From Undaria pinnatifida (taxonomy: Eukaryota > Sar > Phaeophyceae > Laminariales > Alariaceae): a DNA stretch of 64,000 bases. This document shows positions 54,427 through 64,000 of this stretch, piece after piece. The first letter of the stretch is position 1. Each line of letters starts with the position of its first letter. The notes beneath the pieces are model-generated. The model was not told the DNA's origin and ran no database searches. It worked only from the letters and a program-made list of their open reading frames with translations. The translations under genes were made by a program, and so were the position numbers. The stretch is taken from contig JABAKD010000005.1 of NCBI GenBank assembly GCA_012845835.1, forward strand, positions 9,288,823-9,352,822. The letters are read 5' to 3'.

Positions 54427-55179
54427 GTGGGGAGCACAAGTCCCGAGCCCCGGTACTAACGCGAAAAACGTTCTACATTAATTCCAAGTAACTTGTCCAA
54501 AAAAACGGGGGTGTAGCTCTAACAGAGATAACGCCTTGGGGTGGGTTTCCACATCCTTTGGAGTGCGTGTCTCAGGAATCAGGAAGGGCTTTGCTTCAGG
54601 CGACCAAAGCACTCACGCGGCCAAAACACAGTTGTTACCCTCACATAAGCCCTGCTACTACCGCAAACGTGATCACACTCTTTTTTCTTCTTTTTTTTCC
54701 TTCTATTCTCTTTTTCTTTTTCTTTTTTCTTATTTTTTGCTCATCCCATTTACTATCTTCGCTCTTTATCTTTCTCCTTCTCCGTCCCTAAACATAATTC
54801 AGACCCGGGGTCACTAAGCAGGATTTTCTTTCCCCTCCCCACCATTAATACGGTACGCGCTTTAATTTCCATCGCGAGAAGAATCCAGCACTTTCTTCCC
54901 TCGTCGCCTCCCATCGGGTCGGACACTCTGATTCCGAGCACAAGGTCCCGGAAAAACGAGTTGAACTCTACATGGGTTTTAATCATCACCACATCAAAGT
55001 TAGTCCATGTCTACAGGACAGGCTCCGATAGCTCTGGGGTGGAAGACATTGCGAGTTTCGGACGGCAACCTATTTTTATTCTTCAGATTTTGACTTCAGG
55101 CCCTTACAATTGAGCGCGGCGTGTCTCGTTCCCAGCCCGGCAGGTGAAAAAACGTTGGATTCGGCGCGGATATTTTCGT

Positions 55180-55370
55180 TGCAGCACTTTATAGGGGTCT
55201 CCCCAGTAAGGCGGTGGTATGCCAGACGGCACTATGAACGCCTTATAGGGGGAACCCGCACTATTCAATCCAGGTTAGGAGTGCAATTCCCCAGACGCGC
55301 CAAGCGATTTTGACCGCCTTATATGGGGATACCGCACTATTGGGGGGACCCCTACTGCAGTAAACGGGAG
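55180..55370. mobile_element. Family A pogo-like MITE
   Basis: TATAGGGGTCTCCCCAGTAA, GGCGGTGGTATGCC, central TATTCAATCCAGG, and right GGGGGGACCCCTACTGCAGTA. Both TIRs are visible. Confidence 0.75.
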
Positions 55371-55530
55371 TCTGCTACTCACCTGCAGGACTGGGAAGGA
55401 AAAACGCCGCTGTTTTTCTGAGAGCCTCACTTCTACATCTGAAAACTAAAACTCCAGCTGCAAAACTCTCTCATACCTCGTAGGAAAGACAAACGCTAGG
55501 GCGTGTGATATTATACAAAATCAAAATCAC

Positions 55531-55776
55531 CTGCAGATGAGACTGCTCTTGCTCCTCGTCTTCTTCCTTCTCCTCGCTCTCCTTGGCCGTTCTTCCTTTC
55601 CTTCTCCTGCTCCCCTTCCTTCTGCTTTCCCCCTTCCTGTTGCTGTCCCGACGCCTGCTATCGTCCAACTCGACGCGAGGCACGGGCGAGCTACTCTCGC
55701 GGTGAAGCACAATCCTCAGCGGAGAAAGAGACCACGTGCTCAAACCAGGCCGGGTCAGAAGGACAAGAGTCGATCC
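55531..55776 (-). CDS. Probable exon of a - strand gene: charged low-complexity segment
   Basis: The - strand acceptor CCCCCAAACTGCAG| and donor CTGCAG|GTGATT bound 82 codons, phase 0 in and out. The other two frames have stops. It starts GSTLVLLTRPGLSTWSLSPL and RIVLHRESSSPVPRVELDD, then a Lys/Arg-rich run and an acidic EEKEEDEEQEQ end: probably a disordered or coiled-coil linker. Confidence 0.5.
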
Positions 55777-56114
55777 CTGCAGTTTGGGGGAGAAGAGGGT
55801 CATCGTTGTAACAGCGGCGACGACCGTCATCGCTAAAAAAAACAAAACAAAAAAGTCCGCCCCGTTAAGGCACGCAACACAGACAAAAAAGGCACCAAGC
55901 GCGCTTTTTCGCCCAGATTTTTCTTTGTATTAACATACCTCAGCACAACATGCAGCGATACTTGTTGCTGTGCCGTTCCCTAGATGTTACCTGGACATAA
56001 CTAAGGTTGGATTCGGGCAGACAACCGATAGCCTGGCTCTCGATTGTCGGCGCAAGGCGTGCACGGATGCGGGCAATTCTCGATAATACTGATTAGGTTC
56101 CGAGCCGCGCGCCC

Positions 56115-56515
56115 GGATAGAGGTAGCACATTTCGTTTTTTTTTTTCTTTTCTGGACGACGGGGCTCCTTAAGCCAAAACCCTTGGAAGGTCGTTCGTAT
56201 TTTCAATCTGATTCTTTGGTGTCCCTAGTCCATGGGACTTGTTCACGGGAGTGCACTTTCCGTTTACTCATAATCATATAGTGGGTGGGTACCTGGTCTT
56301 AAAAAGGTTGGATGAGCTTTTCGCGCTATTTGTTGTTGTTGTTGTTGTTTTTTGCTGATGTTGTTTATTTTTACTTTTTTTTGGATATGGTTTTTTTTCG
56401 TGTTTTATCACAAAATTCTCCAAATTTACGGCCAGCCACTTCAGGTTTAACTTTTCACACCTTCTCAAGTGAGGCAGAGCCTCCGACAAAAACTGGTGCA
56501 CCTCCATCTCAGCAT
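56115..56515. repeat. Family D copy with SINE-like insertion
   Basis: CGGGGCTCCTTAAGCCAAAA, TCCCTAGTCCATGGGACTTG and GGTGCACCTCCATCTCAGCA. A TGTTG run and extra text at 56280-56400 interrupt it. Confidence 0.6.
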
Positions 56516-56829
56516 GGGTCAATAATTGGCTTCCGTTGCGTTTGCAATTTGGAGCGCACGGTTAAGTTCCTCGCGACGTTAAGGTATGGTGCAGGGGCGG
56601 CAATAACATTTTCTGACGCACCCACCTTAGCACTCGAGGAAATTTACAGCTCACGCGACAACCGACCGCGAGACTAAACAAAACCTACAAGCCCGATACG
56701 CAGTCTCATCTGGCGCTTGCTAGGTGTACACCAAACAACAGCGACAAACACGCGCGGGGCTCCAGCACTGTCGGCTAGCTCCTCGCCTGAAGAGCCCGGT
56801 CGGCGAGGAATTCGTCGGGCAGAAAGCGC

Positions 56830-57200
56830 TACAGCAGTAGGGGTCCCCCAGTAAGGCGGTGGTATGCGAGAGGGCACTATGACCGCCTTATAGGGGAAGC
56901 CGCCTTATTCATTGCGGGTTATGAGTGCGATTTTTCAGTCATGTTCAGCGATTTTGACCGCCATATATAGGGATACCGCACTACTCAGACCGCCTTATCG
57001 AGGGACCCCCACTGTACTCCATCATAGCATGCGTGTTACAATAAGGAGTAAATCGGTGGTATGCCAGAGCAATGTGACCGCCTTATAGAGGAAAGTCGCC
57101 CTATTCATTCCAGGCTTTGAGTGCGATTCCCCAGTCATACCCAGCGATTTTGACCGCCTTTTATCGGGATGTCGCCTTATTCAGGGACCCCCACTGTACG
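56830..57200. mobile_element. Two family A pogo-like MITEs in tandem
   Basis: First: GTAGGGGTCCCCCAGTAAGG to CGAGGGACCCCCACTGTACT. Second: GTAAATCGGTGGTATGCCAG to CAGGGACCCCCACTGTACGA. Between them and after the second lie copies of CTACCGTCGATGCGTTTTAC-type text. Interior TGACCGCCTTATAG and TTGACCGCC are conserved. Confidence 0.8.
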
Positions 57201-57204
57201 AACT

Positions 57205-57740
57205 CCTACCGTCGATGCGTTTTACAATAAGGACGTTATGATCCATATCTACGTTTAACGTGCAGTTACTTCGCAAGCGTAAACTAAGCGTCTTGTTCTA
57301 CTAGATTGCGGGGAATTACAACGTGCGGCGAAACTTAAAGTTGTTCCTTCTTGCCGGTGTACTGTATTAAAACCTATCTATCGGGAGGTTGAAGTGATCG
57401 CATTGCAGGGTAACTATTAATAGCATACCCACCGTAAGTATCAGGGAACGTTCCGTAGGTATCAGAGAACGTTCCAGGAAACACGCTGTAGGACGGACTG
57501 TCGGCTCGTATATACGACAACCATATACAGCTCACTTTCCAGTCCTCTTCCTTACCGCACCGCTTACGAGGTAGTATAACGCGTGTTTTGCACATGGCTT
57601 CGTGACAAAACAGAAACCAATCTGGAGAAAAAAAAACGCGACACCTCGGCCTACAAGAGCACACATCGGCATATAAGAGTACGAGGACGACCATAGACAC
57701 TCAATACACAGTACCTGTCGCTACGAACTCGCGCAGAAAA
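57205..57740. other. No recognisable feature
   Basis: A - strand frame (57374-57700) is open but has no convincing splice borders; a short duplication (GTATCAGGGAACGTTCC / GTATCAGAGAACGTTCC) at 57436-57475 is the only structure. Confidence 0.4.
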
Positions 57741-57793
57741 AAATATATATGTGGTTATGGTCAACATGCCTGAGTTGACGTACGGCGGACGCT

Positions 57794-57928
57794 TCAGGAA
57801 CCTCGAAAAGAGCGCCCCAATAGGTTGGCTTCGCGCGAATCTATTCCATCATAAATCCGCGGAGTCGGAGAGGCCATCCTTGGTATGTCGGCTGGGAGGG
57901 GATGCGCAGCGCAGCGCCCTTCCCCTCT
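57794..57928 (-). CDS. Possible last exon of a - strand gene
   Basis: After a - strand GGTATGGGCAG| acceptor, phase 0 reads DRRGEGRCAAHPLPADIPRM, ASPTPRIYDGIDSREANLLG, RSFRGS and stop. The phase matches the donor at 58032. The + strand is open too, so this is tentative. Confidence 0.3.
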   Translation of the reverse strand, partial: RGEGRCAAHPLPADIPRMASPTPRIYDGIDSREANLLGRSFRGS

Positions 57929-58031
57929 TCTGTCCTGCCCATACCATCCAAGTACCGGCAAAAAACATACATTTCGAGAAGCTAGCATTTGCTTACAATT
58001 ACGTTGCTGGACCATAACAAGGTTTGCTCAC

Positions 58032-58108
58032 CACATCTTCTGGGGACGTCTCGGCCGCCATCAGCTCGCAATCGCTTCGCCCGTCGAACACGTCCAAATT
58101 TTTTAGCC
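58032..58108 (-). CDS. Probable exon of a - strand gene
   Basis: The - strand acceptor CGTCTTGCAAG| and a strong donor GATGTG|GTGAGC bound 77 bases, phase 1 in, 0 out. It reads LKNLDVFDGRSDCELMAAET, SPEDV. The pattern Leu-x2-Leu-x-Val-Phe-x-Gly-x-Ser-Asp-x-Glu-Leu is like the first helix of cyclic-nucleotide-binding domains, but the following beta-roll (PGE) was not found. Confidence 0.45.
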
Positions 58109-58539
58109 CTTGCAAGACGCAATGACGGCGAGCAGATGGGCGTACGAAAACAAAAAAACAATATGTCAAGCAACCAAACAAATACTGTAAACGGGCGGCC
58201 GGCGCATCACGCAGCTTGCGAAGATGAGTATCGACCCTGAAAAAAATACCGAACTCACAGCTGACGTGTTTAGAATACTTTAATAAAATACTGCTGTGTC
58301 GGACAAACAAAAAAAAAGTTCTTTCAACGACCACATTGGTTTGGTAAACGACAACAACACCGGCTCTTTCAAGCCCATTGCCGTTTCGCGGCCAATCACC
58401 TGTTCTGGGCTAGGAGTCCCAGCGTTTAAAAATAAAACAAAAAATGCTCTGATACGAACGGAAGGGATACATCCGTGCACCTTCTCTTCCATCTCTACGA
58501 CGCCACAGACCCCTTTCAGATACAGCAGTATTGACCCCT

Positions 58540-58705
58540 CTTTCGTGCCGGTTGCCCGCAATACTGCCTGTGAAACTTTCTTGGCACAGATGGGAACAAT
58601 CTATAGTGGCAGTAAGCGCAGTAGTGCCGGTTGCCGGTATAGTGCTGGTATTTCCCTACATAGTGCGCATACGGGCACTATAGAGGGACCGACCGCTACT
58701 GTACC
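58540..58705. mobile_element. Family B pogo-like MITE
   Basis: CGTGCCGGTTGCCCGCAATA, TAGTGCCGGTTGCCGGTATA and right end GGCACTATAGAGGGACCGAC. The left end is lost. Confidence 0.65.
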
Positions 58706-58759
58706 CGCCCCCAGTTCATTCACGCCACGTATTGACGGAAAAAGAGTAGAATAAAAACC

Positions 58760-58978
58760 AGGCTTTTCACGGGTCATAACCGAAAAACCGGCCCGGGGCC
58801 GGGTCAGGAGGTGTTGGAAATGTCACGGGTCGAGTCGGGTCGAGTCAAAAGGTGTTCGAATAATTCCACGGGCTGGGTCGGGTTGGGTCAAGAGGTTTTG
58901 AGGTATCACCCGCCGTGCTGGTTCACCCTGAACCGATCCGACCCGCGAGAAGCAATCCGACCCATGAAAAAAAAAACT
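58760..58978. repeat. Family G element
   Basis: CAGGCTTTTCACGGGTCATA to AATCCGACCCATGAAAA; decayed core. Confidence 0.75.
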
Positions 58979-59369
58979 TGAATTAAAACCACCACGAGAG
59001 TTAGCGAGCCTGCGTGCTGCGTACAAGGTAACTGCTTTTCGACGGCTGTTACGTTAGGGAGGCGTTTTGTTTTTTTCTGAGGCTCTTCACTAGAGGAGCG
59101 AAACTCTGAGCCACACCCATAAGTCAATTTCCATGAAAAAAATGTAACAAGGTATCACTCTGTCCGGAAATTTACGCAACTGTTGTACATCAACATTGGA
59201 ATATACTGTTTCTTATAATCCCGGACATAGTGGTAAGCTCAACCCGACGAATATCTCCATGGGCGAAGGTAACCAGCGGAACAATACAAACGAGATTCCA
59301 CAGGTACTGGATAGTTTCTCGCTTGACTGTCAAAAGCCCCATCAGTCGACACAAAATTGGGACCAAAAG

Positions 59370-60130
59370 TCCCACAATCGCAGAGGTGAGGGTCTATGTA
59401 GTAAAGCTACGGTCAGGCACATCATGATTACCCCCCCCCCCCTCCGTCCCACAATCGTAGGGGTGTGAGGGACTGCCGTAAGGATACGGTCATGCATAAT
59501 CATGAGCAACCCCCCCCCCCCCTGACCGTGCGCGATGCCTGACCCGTCGATGGAAACCCAAAGTATTCCGCCCCGGAATTGCAGGGATGCGAGGGTTTAT
59601 GGTCATACCATTACGGCCAAGCATGACACCACGTAATAAGTGTACCCGCTTGGCGCAAGCAATGCCTGCCTGGTTATGTGAAAACCCGACGTGCTTCATC
59701 CCGGCATTGTAGGGGTGCGAGGGTCATACCACAATGGTCATACGACTACGGCCATGCACAAACTAAGTACCCCCCCTCCCCCCCTAAAACATGCTGCCTG
59801 GTCGGTGAAAACCCCGACATGCTCCGTCCCGGCATTGTAGGGGTGCAAGGGTCATACCACTATGGTCATACCACTCCGGGTACGGCTACTGCTGTGCATA
59901 AAATGAGCACACACACCCCTGGCGTAGCGGTGCTCCATCTCGAAAGAGGCGCGTTGTACGCGATCACGTGACCAAAAGCGAGCAACAAATTAGAACGCGC
60001 CCCGCCTAGAAAACAAGGGCCGTGTGGTGCATGGTTACCGGACTAAGGGAAACAACAAATGAGTACGCCCCCCGTCTCGAACGGGGTGAGTGGTTAATGG
60101 CCAACTGACTAAGCCAAGCAACTAATGAGC
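59370..60130. repeat. Cluster of about five family H 3' ends
   Basis: The block GGCATTGTAGGGGTGCGAGG, TACGACTACGGCCATGCA and AGTACCCCCCC recurs at 59430, 59570, 59690, 59820 and in weaker form at 59940-60120 (CGAAAGAGGCGCG, GAGCAACAAAT). C tracts of 10-14 separate the units. Confidence 0.8.
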
Positions 60131-60598
60131 ATGCACCCCGCCCCCCTTCCAAAATACCAGGTACGCCTGTTCACCTTGCGCAAACTTGTGGTACAGCCCC
60201 AGGCCCGTGCCCACCCTGACCCCAGCGCACACCGACTTCACCTTCCCCCCCTTCCCGTGCCGCGCCTCCTCTAGATAACTCCCTGCCGCTTCCACCTCCC
60301 TCGCCCTATCCAGAACCTGCTGGATCTCGGATGCTCCCACCCCTTCCCCAGCCGCCCCCCCCGCCAAGCTCGCCGAGTTCCGCTGCCTTTTCCCCCCACT
60401 ACCGACTTTTCTGCGGTTCTTCGGACCCCCAAGTGTTTTTGATAGGATTCCTTTCCGGGATCCTACGATTTCTTTGGTGGGGAGTTCCCCCTCTTCGGAT
60501 TCTTCTTCGGAGTCGGGGGAGGGGATGGGGGATAGTATGACCCCGCGGAGGGGTGACGCAATGGTAGCGTCTGACGCCTTTTCGAGCACCCATGACAA
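60122..60598 (-). CDS. Coding-like - strand frame, acidic N-part and conserved-looking C-part
   Basis: About 155 codons open up to a tandem array. It reads DATIASPLRGVILSPIPSPD, SEEESEEGELPTKEIVGSRK, ... GASEIQQVLDRAREVEAAGS, YLEEARHGKGGKVKSVCAGV and YHKFAQGEQAYLVFWKGG. A CTG|GTATTT donor could end it near 60160. The acid/base-rich lead followed by a helical part recalls a retroelement gag or a regulatory protein; family unknown. No in-frame ATG is required if it is an internal exon. Confidence 0.45.
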   Translation of the reverse strand: MSWVLEKASDATIASPLRGVILSPIPSPDSEEESEEGELPTKEIVGSRKGILSKTLGGPKNRRKVGSGGKRQRNSASLAGGAAGEGVGASEIQQVLDRAREVEAAGSYLEEARHGKGGKVKSVCAGVRVGTGLGLYHKFAQGEQAYLVFWKGGGVHAH

Positions 60599-60619
60599 GT
60601 ACTCGTCCGAAGGCTGTTT

Positions 60620-60825
60620 TTTTGTTTCGTTTCGCGCAGACGTTTTATTTCGCGTAGAGATTATTCGTTTAGCGCAGGCGCCGTTTCGTTTCGCGCAGGT
60701 GTTGTTTCGTTTCGCGCAGGCGCCGTTTTATTTCGCGCAGTCGTCGTTTCGTTTTATGCAGGCGTTGTTTCGTTTCGCGCAGACGTCGTTTCGTTTCAAG
60801 TAAAACGCCATTTCGTTTCGCGCAG
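60620..60825 (+). repeat. 20-21-bp tandem array, about 10 copies
   Basis: The unit GTTTCGTTTCGCGCAGGCGCC is present with point changes (GACGTC, GTTGTT, TTTATTTCGCGCAG). Confidence 0.88.
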
Positions 60826-60999
60826 AGGGGTTGACACGTCAAGCGTGCGTTGTCGGGAAGAGATAACATGTTGGGGCGGGGCGGGGCGGGAAGGCAAGGC
60901 AAGGTAAGGTCGGATACGGCGACGCCGTTGGAAAAAAAAACGCTTTTAACTTACACAAATAGGAAAAGTGTGAGGCTGAAAAGGGCCTGACTGACCGGA

Positions 61000-61460
61000 C
61001 TCCCCAACTGAAGGAATTACACAACAGGGTATTTGCGATGTACCAAGTTTGGTTGCATAGAGGTTGGGTAGGAATACATATGGTACATAGTATTGAACCC
61101 GTCGAACACAACAATACAAGGCCAACTCAACCCACGAAAAACCAGCCATAAATTTTGTTGTAAGAAATACGTTTTCCTACCATGTTTCAATATTTTAACC
61201 TAATTTTCCCATGAATTGGTCGGCCTTGGGCTATATATTATAAGAAACTAAAACACAGTACTGTACAGGCTGTGAGATCGAAGATTTCGTCGAAGCTCAT
61301 CGTTGCAAGCTGTGTGTGATACTCCCACCACGCGTATTACTGGGTGTGTGTCCTCATTAAGGATAAAGGTCGGCGACTCCCCTTGAAACTACAATGCAGC
61401 TTGTACCAGGGTCAACAGGGTGTGGGTGATGTACATAACATAGTCCGGTTTCATTGCTAT
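61000..61460. other. No recognisable feature
   Basis: No exon or family member was recognised, apart from a short GTAAGGTCGG-type pentamer patch before it (60870-60915). Confidence 0.35.
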
Positions 61461-61474
61461 TCTCACATTTTTTC

Positions 61475-61765
61475 AACCCAACCAAAGTCTAGAAAAAAAC
61501 GCAAACATCCTACTGTCGCCGGAATAGTTTCAAATCAAAACATTTGCCAACTACCTCTAGGTCATGGGATTTTTTCAATGGAAAAAATCCCAAACACCCT
61601 ACTGTCGTCGGAATATTTGTAAATCAAATTGGTTGTTAAATACTTTTAGGTCATGGGATTTTTTCATTGAAAAAAATCGCAAACACCCTACTTTCGTCGT
61701 ACTACTTTTTATCAAATTATTTGCTGAAATACTTTAGGCCATGGGATTTATTCAGTGGGGTAAGA
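61475..61765 (+). repeat. ~92-bp tandem repeat, 3 copies, of a family D centre
   Basis: The unit has AACACCCTACTGTCGTCGGA, ATACTTTTAGGTCATGGGAT and TTTTTCATTGAAAAAAATCG. TAGGCCATGGGATTT is the central block of family D. Confidence 0.8.
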
Positions 61766-61879
61766 GTGCCTTTTTAAAATCAAAATCACTGCTTGTTTAT
61801 GTCAGGTATAGAGCTCAAACGAGGACAGCCTCAGAAACAATTTAGAGGCATCCGTACTGTATATATCGAAGAATACGTT

Positions 61880-61975
61880 CTCAGCCGAAACAAGCTCATC
61901 CGAGGCTTGCGACACACAAATACTCCCGACTGCTGCGATTCGACGCCAACCCACACATACTACTTGTACGTACAA
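61880..61975 (+). pseudogene. Ghost copy of the open frame at 62181
   Basis: CCGAAACAAGCTCATCCGAG, GCTTGCGACACAC, CTGCGATTCGACGCCAACCC repeats 62194-62265. It translates as RNKLIRGLRHTNTPDCCDST against RNKLVRGLRHTRIPDLCDST. Confidence 0.6.
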
Positions 61976-62180
61976 AGACTACGTACACAAATAATATAAT
62001 TGATCAATACCTACAAACATCGGTATGTATGTAGTCTACGTATGCAATTAAATAATTAACCACTAGGAGGGTACCGAGTTGCTACTTTCGTTATTGCACG
62101 GACTGTGTACGCAAAGCGAAAGGCAGCAAACAACGGTTTGTCCTCGTTTTGACTACCCTTCTGTCGTGTTGTACATATAG

Positions 62181-62378
62181 CCGGCGACGCTTACCCGAAA
62201 CAAGCTCGTCCGAGGGCTGCGACACACCAGGATTCCCGACCTTTGCGATTCAACCCCAACCCAGACAGCCGTTGCGGTAGCAGCCGTCGTCGCTATCGCC
62301 GCCCGTGGGTGGTCAAAGGCGGACCGAGCGATGGCGGCAGTGCCCGCACCAGCAGCAGACGCGAGCTGGCCTGTGTAA
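62181..62378 (+). CDS. Coding-like open frame, unknown
   Basis: 65 codons: TLTRNKLVRGLRHTRIPDLC, DSTPTQTAVAVAAVVAIAAR, GWSKADRAMAAVPAPAADAS, WPV, stop. A second frame (62243-62458) gives an Arg/Ser/Gly-rich product and is equally open. A decayed copy upstream suggests that the true exon lies here. Confidence 0.35.
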   Translation, partial: PATLTRNKLVRGLRHTRIPDLCDSTPTQTAVAVAAVVAIAARGWSKADRAMAAVPAPAADASWPV

Positions 62379-62439
62379 AAAAACGCCGCGCAAATGGAGG
62401 AGGGGGTGGTAGGGATGAGGGGGGCGAGGGGGGGATACT

Positions 62440-62962
62440 CATTTGTTGCTTGCCTTAGTCATTCGACCATTGACCACGCACCCTTTGCGAGACGGAGAAC
62501 TGTTCCTACTCCTAATAGAGACACCTCCAACAGCTGGGCGCTTATTAAGCTTTTTCCATATATTACGTAGAAATTGTTTGCTTATCCTTCCCCTTTCTGT
62601 TTCGCCGTCTGCGGCCACCATCTACCTCCTAGGATAGCGATCGTTTGCTCGCTACTCTCTAGTCCACGAAACTCTTCCATGTCACATACGTCTAATTTCC
62701 TCATCTCCTCTAAGGCATCCCGTTCCTCCTTGTATATAGCACATTCTCCTTCTGTGTGAGTCCTCCTCTCTATCGTTGTCCCACACGAGCACATATTTGT
62801 AGCCACGTCCTCCTCCTCCTGACTACTGGTATATCTCTTTCTTCTGTCTGTAGGTCCAGGTCCTCTACACGAAATCGAAGTTTCAGCTTTTTCGCGTAGT
62901 CCTATTGAGCCGTGCAGATACAACCTAATTCCAATATATTCCCTCAAGCCCCCGTATATGAC
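62440..62962 (-). mobile_element. LINE 3' end: C-terminal part of reverse-transcriptase ORF, frameshifted
   Basis: The - strand reads DVATNMCSCGTTIERRTHTE, GECAIYKEERDALEEMRKLD and TIAILGGRWWPQ, then, after a frameshift near 62590, GRISKQFLRNIWKKLNKRPA to a stop at 62440. The CxC...H...C knuckle followed by GxRWWP and a basic end is the usual C-terminus of non-LTR retrotransposon polyproteins. The polymerase domain is missing. Confidence 0.75.
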
Positions 62963-62964
62963 CC

Positions 62965-63190
62965 CGAGTGCATACTCGTATAAATTCGTGGGGACTTTTT
63001 CTTGTGCACAAATTGACTTGCGGAAAGCGCGAGAGCGTGAGTTACCAACACTCGATGATAAATCAACGAGCAGTGGGATTGATTGCTGAACCCTATGCGC
63101 CATAAAAATTGAAGGCGAGAACCGGGGGGGACAAGGGGCGGCACCTGTGACGACGACTTGTCCAGAACTGGAAAGTAGACGCGTGTGAAA
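62965..63190 (+). repeat. SINE copy without tRNA head
   Basis: CGAGTGCATACTCGTATAAA, ACAAATTGACTTGCGGAAAG, CGCCATAAAAATTGAAGGCG, GTGACGACGACTTGTCCAGA. It joins the LINE fragment tail to head on opposite strands and ends in an ATATAA-rich tail. Confidence 0.75.
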
Positions 63191-63283
63191 TATATATAAA
63201 TATATATAAAATCATTCCTTGAATATCGAGTCATTCCTTGGTGTCATGGACTTTGGTCAGGAGTTTTTTGTCTCGGCCTAAGT

Positions 63284-63460
63284 ATGCGATTCGCGGAACT
63301 GGAATTCTCGGTCGAATATAGCTTCGTTCGAGCGCCGCCTTCGGGGGGCGGCTCCAACGCCCCTCGCCCTGCCGTGTCCGTTCCGCACATCGACGTGAAC
63401 GCGGACGGGTGCCGAGCGAGACGAGCGAGTGTCGAGGAGGAATTTTGGAAAAAATGTTGA
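63284..63460 (+). CDS. Possible small gene or first exon
   Basis: 58 codons from ATG: MRFAELEFSVEYSFVRAPPS, GGGSNAPRPAVSVPHIDVNA, DGCRARRASVEEEFWKKC, stop. Codon use is coding-like. The opposite strand (63244-63549) is also open, so strand is uncertain. A dispersed repeat origin cannot be excluded. Confidence 0.35.
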   Translation: MRFAELEFSVEYSFVRAPPSGGGSNAPRPAVSVPHIDVNADGCRARRASVEEEFWKKC

Positions 63461-63669
63461 ATCTTAATGGCTGCAACGCCTGAATGATTTACAAAATTGG
63501 CATCACTTCCAAACGGTACGTGATAATGTTTGGAATATTGCGGTGGCATACTCTCGAGCGTTAGTGTCTTTGCTGTACTTTTTTACTGGTTCGTTTGGTT
63601 TCTTGCTCGGCATTTTATTGCTTTTGTTTCTGCTCGTTTTGCCAGCTGGAAATTCAATTTTTTAGTGTG

Positions 63670-63800
63670 GGTTCACCTTAAACGTGACACAACTTACCGA
63701 CGATATTCAACAACTTCGTGACACAAATTACCGACGGCAAGACGTTTCGTGACAAAATAACTCCCAAATCATGACACTTTCACGTAACAGAATTTCGAGA
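63670..63800 (+). repeat. Short degenerate tandem repeat
   Basis: The block TGACACAA(C/A)TTACCGACG recurs with variants (TTCGTGACACAAATTACCGA, CGTTTCGTGACAAAATAACT) about every 35 bases. Confidence 0.55.
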
Positions 63801-64000
63801 CAAAACCAAGCAGATAGAGCCGTCTCTTCGGCCTTTGGCCCTGGCTTTAGCACGGCCGCTGACACTCCAGGCAGCCTCTGCTGTAGGCATGAACGAATGC
63901 GGTTGATTCGCAGCGAACTATCCCGCTGTGCTCGCTTCTATGTGGCCATTGTCCATGCCATTTCATGTCACCTCCCTTCTGTTTTGAGCTCGTCGTCGTA

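Overview
The window is nuclear eukaryotic DNA: short exons of about 80-250 bp with consensus GT-AG borders, introns often 1-4 kb long, tRNA-derived SINEs, fragments of a non-LTR retrotransposon, and many short inverted-repeat elements and minisatellites. There is no operon-like layout, rRNA, intact tRNA or CRISPR. The splice style, the long repeat-filled introns and the gene content fit a stramenopile such as a brown alga, but that assignment is inference; no marker gene names the organism.

Positions 464-43811 (+) hold one large gene, 5'-incomplete here. I reconstruct about 22 exons (about 1,050 residues), most of which join in a consistent reading phase. The product has a long series of EF-hand-like motifs (some canonical, most degenerate), an acidic/Gly/Ser linker, two RanBP2-type zinc fingers near the C-terminus, an Asp-rich and Arg-rich stretch, and an Arg/Ser-rich tail ending in a stop at 43809-43811. 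The two zinc fingers join in phase to the last exons, but their link back to the EF-hand exons is not resolved between about 30.6 and 36.4 kb.

From 44 to 64 kb the picture is fragmentary. Coding-like open frames and splice-bounded exons lie on both strands: + strand at 44.3, 49.0, 52.9, 54.3, 62.2 and 63.3 kb; - strand at 51.4, 53.4, 55.5-55.8, 58.0 and 60.1-60.6 kb. The - strand pieces may belong to one gene. A LINE 3' end (- strand, 62.4-63.0 kb) abuts a SINE; a LINE endonuclease fragment lies at 26.6-27.1 kb.

Much of the rest is repeats: at least ten families of dispersed palindromic/TIR elements (named A-K here) and about fifteen tandem arrays. Two patterns stand out. First, many real exons have one to three decayed copies ('ghost exons') of the exon plus its splice site within a few hundred to about 1,500 bases. 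Second, most tandem arrays lie inside dispersed inverted-repeat elements and in several cases amplify a piece of that element. I saw no promoters or terminators that I could support.
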